Assembly (NCBI GenBank): GCA_024277475.1
Contig: JAJRVC010000661.1
Coordinates: 1 to 9,397, forward strand
DNA: 9,397 nt
Direction of reading: 5' to 3'
Origin: Deltaproteobacteria bacterium
GTDB lineage: Bacteria; Desulfobacterota; Desulfobacteria; Desulfobacterales; JAFDCJ01
Below the pieces are notes generated by a model. That model was not told where the DNA came from, did no database searches, and worked only from the letters and a program-made list of their open reading frames with translations. Position numbers and translations under genes: made by a program. This document shows positions 1 to 6,220 of the stretch, in pieces; positions within the stretch are counted from its first letter, which is position 1; each line of letters starts with the position of its first letter.

Positions 1-741
1 CAAAAAGCATTGATGGATCATTTGGGAATAAAAAAAATACTGGCCGTTGTGGGAGGATCCATCGGGGGGATGCAGGTGTTGGAGTGGTGTATCAGGTACC
101 CTGAAATGGTGACTGCTGCAATTCCACTGGCAAGCACTACCCGACACTCCGCTTTGACCATCGCATTTAACGAAGTGGCCAGACAAGCGATTATGGCCGA
201 TCCCAAGTGGAACCATGGAGACTATTACTTTGGACCGAAACCGGACCTCGGACTGGCGGTAGCCCGCATGATCGGTCACATCACATACCTGTCCGATGAA
301 TCCATGCGTCATAAATTTGGACGCCGCCTGCAGGATAAAAGCGATTTTTCATTTAACTTTGATGTCGACTTCCAGGTGGAAAGTTATTTACGTTACCAGG
401 GCAAAATTTTTGTGGAACGCTTTGACGCCAACTCTTTTTTATACATCACCAAGGCAGCTGATTATTATGACCTGGAAAAACAACATGGTGATGGTTCCGA
501 AGTAAAAGCGTTTTCAAAGACCGATGCAAAATTCTTGGTTGTCTCTTTTACATCCGACTGGCTGTATCCAACCTACCAATCCCGGGCCATGGTCAAGGCC
601 ATGAAGAAAAACGGACTGGATGTCAGCTTTTGCGAAATCGAAGCCAAGTGGGGCCATGATGCCTTTTTGTTATCCAATGTGCGGTTATTCGCTTTGATCA
701 GAGGTTTTTTAGAGCGTGTCTACAACGAAACCCGAAAATAA
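1..741 (+). CDS. metX: Homoserine O-acyltransferase MetX, 5' end cut by the window
   Basis: This alpha/beta-hydrolase transfers an acyl group (acetyl, or succinyl in some proteobacterial members) from CoA to the hydroxyl of L-homoserine, the activation step of methionine synthesis in the cytoplasm. The frame is open from base 1 (Gln-Lys-Ala-Leu-Met-Asp-His), so about 246 C-terminal residues are present and roughly 120-130 N-terminal residues of a normal ~370-residue protein lie upstream. The nucleophile elbow GGSIGGMQ is seen with its Ser codon at 58-60. The catalytic Asp lies in SDWLYP (codon 556-558) and the catalytic His in WGHDAF (codon 655-657), so the whole triad is intact. The family blocks AFNEVARQAI and GLAVARMIGHITYLSD are also present. 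The TTG at 10 is internal, not the start. metW follows at once, the usual proteobacterial pairing. Acetyl versus succinyl preference cannot be decided from the visible part. Confidence 0.95.
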   Translation, partial: QKALMDHLGIKKILAVVGGSIGGMQVLEWCIRYPEMVTAAIPLASTTRHSALTIAFNEVARQAIMADPKWNHGDYYFGPKPDLGLAVARMIGHITYLSDESMRHKFGRRLQDKSDFSFNFDVDFQVESYLRYQGKIFVERFDANSFLYITKAADYYDLEKQHGDGSEVKAFSKTDAKFLVVSFTSDWLYPTYQSRAMVKAMKKNGLDVSFCEIEAKWGHDAFLLSNVRLFALIRGFLERVYNETRK

Positions 742-745
742 TAAA

Positions 746-1348
746 ATGCGATTTGATCTGCAGATCATCGCCTCGTGGATTGAACCGGGGTCCCGGGTGA
801 TTGATCTTGGTTGTGGTGAAGGTGATTTGCTGAAATTTTTGATACACCATAAGGGGGTGACCGGCAACGGAATCGAACATAATGAATCCAAGGTTGCCCA
901 ATGTATTGAAAATGGCTTGTCGGTTCTCCAGGGTGACATCAATGAAGAAGTTCTCGACTATCCTGAAAATAGCTTCGACTATATTATTTTGAGTCAAACT
1001 TTGCAGCAGGTTTACGAACCCGATGCCTTGATACGATCCATGCTTCGTATCGGCAGGAAAGGAATTGTCAGCTTCCCCAACTTCAGCTACTGGGGCTGCA
1101 GGCTGCAGCTGTTGTTGTCCGGTTATGCTCCCGTTACCAAACAATTGCCGTATGGGTGGTATAACACACCGAACATTCGTATTATTACCATCAAGGACTT
1201 TAGAAAGTTTATCCATGAAGTCGGCTTTAATGTTTTAAAAGGAGTTGCTATAAATACCCATTCGGAAAACAGATTCGGGAAAATAATTGCTGTCCTGCCC
1301 AATTTGCGGGCGACCTATGGTATTTTTTTAATCGGCAATGGCACCTGA
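746..1348 (+). CDS. metW: Methionine biosynthesis protein MetW (SAM-dependent methyltransferase fold)
   Basis: MetW has a class I methyltransferase fold and is encoded beside MetX in many proteobacteria, where it is thought to support the homoserine acyltransferase. Its own reaction is not firmly established. The 200-residue product has the normal family length. Its start, MRFDLQIIASWI, matches the usual MetW N-terminus, and the SAM-binding glycine loop VIDLGCGEG is at residues 18-26. Further family blocks are SFDYIILSQTLQQV, GIVSFPNFSYW and the PYGWYNTPNIR segment. I chose the ATG at 746 by homology; it lies 4 bases after the metX stop with no clear Shine-Dalgarno, which suggests translational coupling. 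A GTG at 716 would add ten residues and overlap metX by 26 bases; a GAGG at 701-704 could serve it at a rather long spacing. The large antisense reading frame here is a shadow. Confidence 0.93.
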   Translation: MRFDLQIIASWIEPGSRVIDLGCGEGDLLKFLIHHKGVTGNGIEHNESKVAQCIENGLSVLQGDINEEVLDYPENSFDYIILSQTLQQVYEPDALIRSMLRIGRKGIVSFPNFSYWGCRLQLLLSGYAPVTKQLPYGWYNTPNIRIITIKDFRKFIHEVGFNVLKGVAINTHSENRFGKIIAVLPNLRATYGIFLIGNGT

Positions 1349-1389
1349 TGATGTGCTCCATAAACAAGTTAGTTCGTTTCGCTCACAAT

Positions 1390-1418
1390 TGGAATGATGG
1401 AACAATTCCATCATTCCA
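1390..1418. repeat. Perfect inverted repeat, 13-bp arms with CAA loop
   Basis: The arms are TGGAATGATGGAA (1390-1402) and its exact reverse complement (1406-1418), separated by CAA. The hairpin is not followed by a run of T but by ATTTCCGGGG-type sequence, so it is not a classical Rho-independent terminator. It could be a copy of a dispersed palindromic element, an mRNA 3'-end stabiliser for metX-metW, or a protein-binding site. The sequence shows the palindrome directly; the role is unknown. Confidence 0.8.
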
Positions 1419-1431
1419 TTTCCGGGGAAAA

Positions 1432-1459
1432 TTCAGAAATCCCAATAAATATCTATATT
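1432..1459 (+). promoter_or_regulatory. Possible sigma-70-type promoter ahead of the MOSC gene
   Basis: TTCAGA (1432-1437) matches four of six -35 consensus positions and TATATT (1454-1459) five of six -10 positions, with a 16-base spacer. The region is AT-rich, so chance matches are expected. It lies about 150 bases ahead of the start codon. Low confidence. Confidence 0.2.
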
Positions 1460-1618
1460 ATAAGTAGATTGTAGATATTCCGAGACGTAAATTATGTGAG
1501 AAATTCAAGTACAATCGGACCCCTGAATTGAGAAAATATCAAGCATCAAGTAACGAATATTTTTTATGTTTTTATTTTGTGATTTAAACGGCTCCTTTAT
1601 GGAAAGGGAATCCAGATA

Positions 1619-2050
1619 ATGAAAATAGTATCAATCGCCATCAGCAAAAAAAAAGGTACCCGTAAGACACCGGTTGACGAAGCGTTTATATCCAAAGACC
1701 ACGGTCTTGAAGGAGACGCCCATGCCGGGAAATGGCATCGACAGGTAAGCTTTTTATCGTCGGAAAGTATCGAGAGTGCAAAAGCACAGGGACTTGATGT
1801 AACCTTCGGTGATTTCGCTGAAAACATTGCCTCCACCGGAATTGACTGGAAAACGCTGCCTTTGGGAACCAGGGTTCGACTGGGAGAGTCCGTTTTAGTT
1901 GAAATCACCCAAATCGGTAAAGAATGCCATAATAAATGTGCCATTTATTATAAGGCCGGAGACTGCATCATGCCGCGAGAGGGGGTTTTTGCACGGGTTT
2001 TGGAAGAGGGTAAAATTCGGTGTGGTGATGATATCCACCTAGTGACTTAA
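1619..2050 (+). CDS. Small stand-alone MOSC-domain protein
   Basis: MOSC domains are the C-terminal domains of eukaryotic molybdenum cofactor sulfurases. Stand-alone bacterial members such as the YiiM group are linked to molybdopterin or sulfur transfer and to molybdoenzyme substrates. At 143 residues this one is essentially only the domain. Visible conserved parts are GLEGDAHAGKWHRQVS (29-44), the GDFAENI block (64-70) and the C-terminal GVFARVLEEG (122-131). There are four cysteines at 103, 107, 116 and 135. The cluster KECHNKC (101-107) with DC at 115-116 is the likely site of the conserved reactive Cys of this family, and the close CHxxC spacing could also hold a metal. The ATG at 1619 is preceded by GGAAAGGGA (1601-1609). 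No signal peptide is seen, so it is cytosolic. The downstream moeA homologue fits a role around the molybdenum or tungsten cofactor. The exact substrate is not readable from sequence. Confidence 0.9.
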   Translation: MKIVSIAISKKKGTRKTPVDEAFISKDHGLEGDAHAGKWHRQVSFLSSESIESAKAQGLDVTFGDFAENIASTGIDWKTLPLGTRVRLGESVLVEITQIGKECHNKCAIYYKAGDCIMPREGVFARVLEEGKIRCGDDIHLVT

Positions 2051-2149
2051 TGCGGACAAGCCGGGATCGAATATTGAAGATTTGTGGTATCACTTTGCTC
2101 TGTCTTTTTTATTTAAATCGATAGAATTGCTTAAAAATTCAATCTGGTA

Positions 2150-2158
2150 TGGTATAAA
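2150..2158 (+). promoter_or_regulatory. Possible extended -10 promoter element upstream of moeA
   Basis: TGGTATAAA contains the extended -10 TGn followed by TATAAA, a five-of-six match to TATAAT. No good -35 box is visible at 16-18 bases upstream, which extended -10 promoters can tolerate. It would give a leader of roughly 220 bases before moeA. Low confidence because of the AT-rich background. Confidence 0.25.
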
Positions 2159-2295
2159 TCATGTGTAAATCGGGTATCCTGGATTTTACTATTGTGAGTA
2201 AATTCTATTGGTTGTTAACTTTGATGTGGCCGCAAAAAGGCACAAAAAACACAAAAATAAAATTTCGCACTTAATAATTACAGTAGGTTATAAGA

Positions 2296-2315
2296 TCAAA
2301 ATTCAAGAATTTTGA
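2296..2315. repeat. Perfect 9-bp inverted repeat with AA spacer
   Basis: TCAAAATTC (2296-2304) and GAATTTTGA (2307-2315) are exact reverse complements two bases apart. An alternative pairing of TTGAC (2312-2316) with GTCAA (2330-2334) overlaps it. The site is about 70 bases ahead of moeA and could be an operator or part of a dispersed repeat. It is not a terminator, because the arms are AT-only at the core and weak as RNA. Confidence 0.5.
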
Positions 2316-2382
2316 CTTTTTACGAGATTGTCAACTTTGAACCTGGAACCTATCCGTTTAGGCAAACGATCTTAGCGTTTAT

Positions 2383-3630
2383 ATGCAAACATTTATCGGT
2401 TTCAAAGATGCACTTGATCTAACCCTGTCAAACGTATCGGTTGGCAAAAAGGAATTCCTGCCACTGAGACGGTTAACGGGTAGAATTCTTGCAGAAGATG
2501 TTGCAGCCAAGGTAGACTGCCCGTCAATCAATAGCTCCCGCAAAGATGGTTATGCGGTTGTATCCTCGGATATATCAGAAGCTTGCAGCCCATCCCCCGT
2601 AATATTGAAGGTCGTCGGCAATCTTGTGGCGGGTACTTCCCACGAGCTTAGGATCAAGCAGGGACAAACAGTTCGCATAACCACCGGCGCTCCTTTACCG
2701 CACGGTGCCGACGCCGTCCTCGCGGAAGAGTTTTGTCGGCGGGAAAAAAGTACAATACTTGTCCATGATACGGCCGACGCGGGACGTAACATTCTTGCTC
2801 TGGGAAGGGATATCCGACGGGGGGAGATCGTCGCCGAAAAAAACAGGAAGCTGACCCCGGCGTTAATCGGCCTTCTGGCGGCGGCCGGTCTGGATGGGGT
2901 ACTGGTTTATAAATTACCCAGAGTGGCAGTGATTGCCACCGGAGACGAAGTTGTGCTTCCAGGAGAACCTTTAAGTAAAGGTAAGCTGTATGCAAGCAAT
3001 ATGGTGGAGCTGTGCTCCTGGCTTTGCCTGATGGGGTTGGATTATACAGCGGAGAGGGTCTCTGATCGCAAAAAAGACCTGAAACATGCCATTACAAAAA
3101 GTTTGCCGGATGTAGATGTTTTATTAACCAGCGGGGGTGCCTGGGGTAGCGAGCGGGATTTGATCCTAGATGTCGTGGAATCTTTGAACTGGCAGGGCAT
3201 TTACCACCGGGTTCGCATGGGGCCGGGAAAACCGGCAGGCTTCGGTTTGATAGATAAAAAACCCCTTTTCTGCCTGCCCGGAGGCCCTCCTTCCAATGAA
3301 ATGGCCTTTCTTCAGTTCGCCATCCCCGCCTTGCTGAAAATGAAGGGGGATCATCCGGTTTTTTTCCCTGTTGCCGCAGCCCGCCTATCTGAAACGGTCA
3401 AAGGGAAAAATGGCTGGACCGATTTTGTTCATGCCCGTCTCGAGTATCGCCAAGATCAGCTATGGGTTTGTCCGGCCGGATTAAAAAGCAGTCTACAATC
3501 CATGGCCGCAAAAGAGGCGTTGATAGTTATACCGGAAGACCGTCAGAAATTATCCGGCGGAGAGATCATAAATATACAGTTGCTGGTACCCTTGACTCAA
3601 ATTTGCCGGACAGACTTAACCCGGCACTGA
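2383..3630 (+). CDS. moeA: MoeA-family molybdopterin molybdotransferase, variant signatures
   Basis: MoeA enzymes insert molybdate (or tungstate) into adenylylated molybdopterin to make the active cofactor in the cytosol. The 415 residues match the usual length. The N-terminal domains I/II contain SSRKDGYAV (51-59) and ITTGAPLPHGAD (99-110). The molybdopterin-binding domain III spans roughly 178-315 with ATGDEV (185-190), TSGGAWGSERD (249-259), GPGKPAGFG (280-288) and LPGGPPSNEMAF (298-309). A small domain IV runs from about 328 to 405. Acidic positions equivalent to the functional residues of E. coli MoeA are all present: D55, D143, E189 and D259; so are the PGKP prolines 281 and 284. Three loops differ from the usual SAMDGYA, GGVSVGxxD and LPGNPVSA, so this may be a paralogue with a different metal or partner. 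The ATG at 2383 is the only good start: an in-frame stop sits at 2359-2361. It lacks a visible Shine-Dalgarno. Confidence 0.9.
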   Translation: MQTFIGFKDALDLTLSNVSVGKKEFLPLRRLTGRILAEDVAAKVDCPSINSSRKDGYAVVSSDISEACSPSPVILKVVGNLVAGTSHELRIKQGQTVRITTGAPLPHGADAVLAEEFCRREKSTILVHDTADAGRNILALGRDIRRGEIVAEKNRKLTPALIGLLAAAGLDGVLVYKLPRVAVIATGDEVVLPGEPLSKGKLYASNMVELCSWLCLMGLDYTAERVSDRKKDLKHAITKSLPDVDVLLTSGGAWGSERDLILDVVESLNWQGIYHRVRMGPGKPAGFGLIDKKPLFCLPGGPPSNEMAFLQFAIPALLKMKGDHPVFFPVAAARLSETVKGKNGWTDFVHARLEYRQDQLWVCPAGLKSSLQSMAAKEALIVIPEDRQKLSGGEIINIQLLVPLTQICRTDLTRH

Positions 3631-3716
3631 TAAGCCTGTTAAAGTAAAAGGGATTGCATTATTGTTTTTAACAATTGTTCTCTAAATTCATTCATCCGTT
3701 CTGAAGGATCTATTTC
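3631..3716. other. Short moeA-to-permease gap with weak inverted repeats
   Basis: The 86 bases hold TGTTAAA (3637-3643) with its complement TTTAACA (3667-3673), and an overlapping perfect 10-bp palindrome AACAATTGTT (3670-3679). Neither is a strong terminator. The palindrome lies 37 bases before the permease start and could be a binding site, but AT-rich 10-mers arise often by chance. Co-transcription of moeA and the permease gene is possible. Confidence 0.35.
3703..3708 (+). promoter_or_regulatory. Shine-Dalgarno that fixes the TTG start of the permease
   Basis: GAAGGA ends 8 bases before the TTG at 3717-3719. The reading frame has a TGA at 3702-3704, so no start further upstream is possible, and the first in-frame ATG (about codon 26) would remove the first membrane segment. 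Confidence 0.8.
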
Positions 3717-6077
3717 TTGACGCCGGATATTGCTATCGTATTATTCATTCTCGCTGTAGCCGTTGTGTTTCTGGTCACTGAATGGATTCCCATGGAAGTC
3801 ACCGCCCTGTTGTCGCTGCGAGCGGTTGCCTTGATTGGTCTGGTCAGCCCTGTCGAAGCACTGTCGGGTTTCAGCAATCCGGCGGTAGTCACGGTGTGGG
3901 CCGTATTCATTCTCAGCGGGGGCTTGACCCGCACGGGAGTTGCAAATGTCATCGGCCACTTTGTATTGCGACTGGCCGGCAACAGCGAATTGAGGATGAT
4001 TGTTGTCATCATGACCACTGCCGGTGTGATGTCGGCCATCATGAATAATGTGGCCGTGGCGGCACTGATGCTTCCGGTGGTCATGGATATCGCTCGCCAT
4101 ACGGCAAGACCCCCCTCAAGATTGTTGATGCCGCTGGCATACGGTTCCCTGCTAGGCGGTCTGACCACCCAGATTGGAACTCCGCCTAACATCCTCGTCA
4201 GCGACGCCCTGAGAGATGCAGGGTTCAAGGCATTTACGTTTTTTGATTTTACACCGGTTGGTCTGATCGTTATGTTTACCGGTATTGTGTTTATGGCATT
4301 TATCGGTCGTCACCTGCTGCCCCAACGCGATGTTATCAAAGAATCTTCGAAGGTCGAAAAAAGCGACTGGCAAACCCAGTATGACTTGCAGGAACGACTA
4401 TTTCACATCCGTGTTCCTGCTGACTCCATCCTTGTGAATAAAACCCTGGCGCAAGTTCGACTGGGCTCGGTCCTGGGATGGAATGTAATCGGCATCTCGC
4501 GTGGTGATCGAACAATGCTGGTGCCGGGACCCACCGATATCCTGCTGGCAGGCGATCGTTTGACGGTTGAAGGCCGTATTGAAAACCTGAATGAATTGAA
4601 AAACTGGCATCAGCTTATCGTTGAAGAGGGTGGAATAGACCTCCAGGAACCTTACTTGGATGACGTTAAAATTGCTGAAGTTTTGTTGCCGGGCAACTCG
4701 CGTTTTGTCGGCAGCACGCTGAATTCACTCGGGTTTCGTGGACTTTTCGGAGCTAATGTTCTGGCGATTCGCCGAAACGGCAGTATTAAGCGGACAAATC
4801 TCCAGGATGAGCCACTGCAGCGCGGAGACATGCTTCTCATTGCTGGCCCTGATGAACGTCTGGCGGGTTTTAAAGTTACGCCCGGTTTTGATCAATTCCG
4901 CTACGTTGACCGATCCGAACTTACCGAAGTCTACAATTTGCACGAAAGATTGATGGTCATGAGAGTACCGTTGTATTCAGCCATGGTTGGAAAATCCTTG
5001 AAAGAAAGCCGTCTGGGAGACGCTCTGGGAAGCCGGGTTCTGGGGATTCTGCGCGGCAAAGACCCCATCATCATGCCGGAACCCCAAGAAGTCTTGCAGG
5101 CTGGTGATCGTCTGGTGGTCGAAGGTCGCCTGTCGGACCTTAAAATTTTGCACGGACTCGGACAATTGGTGCTTGAACGTCGAACCCATCCAGACATGGA
5201 GACGCTGGTTTCCGGCAGCGTCGGTCTGGTTGAAGCTATTCTTTCGCCGCGTACGACCCTGGAAGGCAAAACTCTGCGGAAAATTAATTTTCGCGAAAAA
5301 TATGGTCTCAATGTCCTGGCATTGTGGCGCAGGGGGCAGGCCCATCGTTCCAATCTAAGGGATATGGATCTTCAGTTTGGCGATGCATTGCTCCTGCTGG
5401 GCCGCCGGGAAAAATTGAAACTACTGGGTCGTGAACCCGACTTTATTGTCCTGACGGAAACAGCCCAGGCGGAATTACGCCGGGAAAAAATGAAAATCTC
5501 CATATCAATCATGGGTGGCGTTCTGCTGCCGGTCATATTGGGGTGGGTACCGATATACATTGCTGCCATCGTGGGGGCTGCTCTGATGGTACTTTTCGGC
5601 TGTCTAACCATGGAAGAAGCCTATCGACAGATTGAATGGAAGGCGGTATTCCTGATTGCGGGAATGCTCCCGCTGGGTGCCGCCTTGGATCAAACCGGCG
5701 CGGCCAGGCTGATTGCCGAGGGGGTTGTCGCTTTGGTAGGTCCGTTTGGGCCCAAAGCAGTGATGTTCGGCCTGATCGCATTGACCTTTATTGCGACCTG
5801 TTTTGTACCGACGGCTGCACTGGTGGTCCTCATGGCGCCGATTGCCTTGAATACCGCCGCCGATATGGGGCTGTCGCCCTACGCTTTGCTGATGGCCATA
5901 TCCATGGCGGCCTCCGCCAGTTTTACCACACCCATATCACATCCTGCCAACATCCTGGTGATGGGACCGGGTGGTTACCGCTTTGGGGATTATTTAAAAG
6001 TCGGCGGATTGTTGACCCTGGTGACGCTGGTGGTTTTGATGGTGGTACTGCCGGTTTTTTGGCCGCCGGCGCCTTAA
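3717..6077 (+). CDS. SLC13/DASS-like permease with four RCK_C (TrkA-C) domains
   Basis: This inner-membrane transporter belongs to the ion transporter superfamily group called SLC13 family permease, whose relatives move sulfate, dicarboxylates or other anions. Its substrate is not known here. The N-terminal membrane half covers about residues 3-200, with EALSGFSNPAVVTV (47-60), the helix-break motif MNNVAVAALMLP (109-120) and GGLTTQIGTPPN (147-158). A soluble insert follows at about 215-580. The C-terminal membrane half covers about 593-783, with LIAGMLPLGAALDQTGA (646-662), FVPTAALVVLMAPIA (696-710) and TPISHPANILVMGPGGY (738-754). The insert holds four RCK_C domains at about 223-297, 315-388, 405-479 and 503-573. 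Common relatives have two, near 590 residues in total, against 786 here. Domains 1 and 3 agree at about half of 70 positions by eye, and domains 2 and 4 at about a third. Translation starts at TTG with a good ribosome binding site. The moeA neighbour hints at oxyanion supply, which is only inference. Confidence 0.87.
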   Translation: MTPDIAIVLFILAVAVVFLVTEWIPMEVTALLSLRAVALIGLVSPVEALSGFSNPAVVTVWAVFILSGGLTRTGVANVIGHFVLRLAGNSELRMIVVIMTTAGVMSAIMNNVAVAALMLPVVMDIARHTARPPSRLLMPLAYGSLLGGLTTQIGTPPNILVSDALRDAGFKAFTFFDFTPVGLIVMFTGIVFMAFIGRHLLPQRDVIKESSKVEKSDWQTQYDLQERLFHIRVPADSILVNKTLAQVRLGSVLGWNVIGISRGDRTMLVPGPTDILLAGDRLTVEGRIENLNELKNWHQLIVEEGGIDLQEPYLDDVKIAEVLLPGNSRFVGSTLNSLGFRGLFGANVLAIRRNGSIKRTNLQDEPLQRGDMLLIAGPDERLAGFKVTPGFDQFRYVDRSELTEVYNLHERLMVMRVPLYSAMVGKSLKESRLGDALGSRVLGILRGKDPIIMPEPQEVLQAGDRLVVEGRLSDLKILHGLGQLVLERRTHPDMETLVSGSVGLVEAILSPRTTLEGKTLRKINFREKYGLNVLALWRRGQAHRSNLRDMDLQFGDALLLLGRREKLKLLGREPDFIVLTETAQAELRREKMKISISIMGGVLLPVILGWVPIYIAAIVGAALMVLFGCLTMEEAYRQIEWKAVFLIAGMLPLGAALDQTGAARLIAEGVVALVGPFGPKAVMFGLIALTFIATCFVPTAALVVLMAPIALNTAADMGLSPYALLMAISMAASASFTTPISHPANILVMGPGGYRFGDYLKVGGLLTLVTLVVLMVVLPVFWPPAP
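4383..5435 (+). repeat. Diverged tandem duplication inside the permease gene
   Basis: Two copies of a two-domain module lie in tandem: residues 223-389 (4383-4883) and 407-573 (4935-5435), offset by 184 residues. Matching anchors are DLQERLFHIRVP against NLHERLMVMRVP, LLAGDRLTVEGR against LQAGDRLVVEGR, GANVLAI against GLNVLAL, and TNLQDEPLQRGD against SNLRDMDLQFGD. At the DNA level the copies are clearly diverged, so the duplication is old and not a recent or assembly artefact. Confidence 0.8.
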
Positions 6078-6220
6078 GAGACGCTAAAGCAATTTTTTAC
6101 CGTTTTCCGACGAATGCTGCTGGATCATGCAAAGATCCACGATTGATACCCAAGCCGATGTTATTTGCATTAATATCAGTATCCTTCTATAAAGAATTAT
6201 GACAAAAGGGAAAATCCTTT
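6078..6220. other. Permease-to-DUF364 gap with a small hairpin
   Basis: The 143 bases contain TGGATC (6121-6126) and GATCCA (6134-6139), a 6-bp stem with a 7-base loop and no following T-tract, so it is not a convincing terminator. A promoter-like pair follows at 6165-6193. Confidence 0.4.
6165..6193 (+). promoter_or_regulatory. Candidate sigma-70 promoter for the DUF364 gene
   Basis: TTGCAT (6165-6170) and TATAAA (6188-6193) are separated by exactly 17 bases. The -10 matches five of six consensus positions, while the -35 keeps only the TTG. Transcription would begin near 6200, just before AAAAGGG (6204-6210) and the start codon at 6221. The spacing makes it the best promoter candidate in the window, but it is unproven. 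Confidence 0.4.

Larger units (their letters stand above)
1349..1618. other. Intergenic region metW to MOSC gene (270 bp)
   Basis: This is AT-rich sequence with no supportable gene. It contains the perfect hairpin at 1390-1418, a weak promoter-like pair at 1432-1459, and a purine-rich ribosome binding region at 1601-1610 for the MOSC gene. I see no T-tract terminator after metW. The change from the methionine pair to a cofactor gene suggests a transcription-unit boundary within this gap. Confidence 0.6.
2051..2382. other. Intergenic region MOSC gene to moeA (332 bp), AT-rich, no gene
   Basis: No reading frame here resembles a protein. The stretch holds an extended -10-like TGGTATAAA (2150-2158), an A-rich near-repeat built from GCAAAAAG, GCACAAAAAA and CACAAAAA units (2232-2257), a perfect 9-bp inverted repeat (2296-2315), and a partly repetitive GAACCTGGAACC (2339-2350). 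There is no hairpin plus T-tract after the MOSC stop. The gap suggests moeA has its own promoter. The mix of short repeats resembles non-coding dispersed elements, but only a genome-wide search would show copies. Confidence 0.55.

Noticed and set aside
716..745. GTG start for metW that would overlap metX by 26 bases
   Set aside because: The added ten residues do not look like MetW, whereas the ATG at 746 gives the usual MRxDLQ start. Kept only as an alternative.
698..1216. 172-codon open frame on the minus strand
   Set aside because: It lies opposite the strongly supported metW, its translation shows no recognisable domain, and it has no separate regulatory signals. It is a shadow frame.
2383..2385. 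Suspicion that the moeA start is wrong because no Shine-Dalgarno is seen
   Set aside because: An in-frame stop at 2359-2361 leaves no better upstream start, and the N-terminus from this ATG aligns with the family's normal beginning.
3710..4228. 172-codon minus-strand frame rich in Thr and Asn
   Set aside because: It is the antisense of the permease membrane helices, and its skewed composition is what antisense of such DNA gives. No family resemblance.
6121..6139. Hairpin TGGATC/GATCCA as a terminator of the permease gene
   Set aside because: The stem is only 6 bp and no T-tract follows.
5636..6202. 188-codon plus-strand frame running past the permease stop
   Set aside because: It is an out-of-frame reading of the permease C-terminal helices. 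The translation has no domain, and the correct frame carries clear family motifs. It does not indicate a frameshift.
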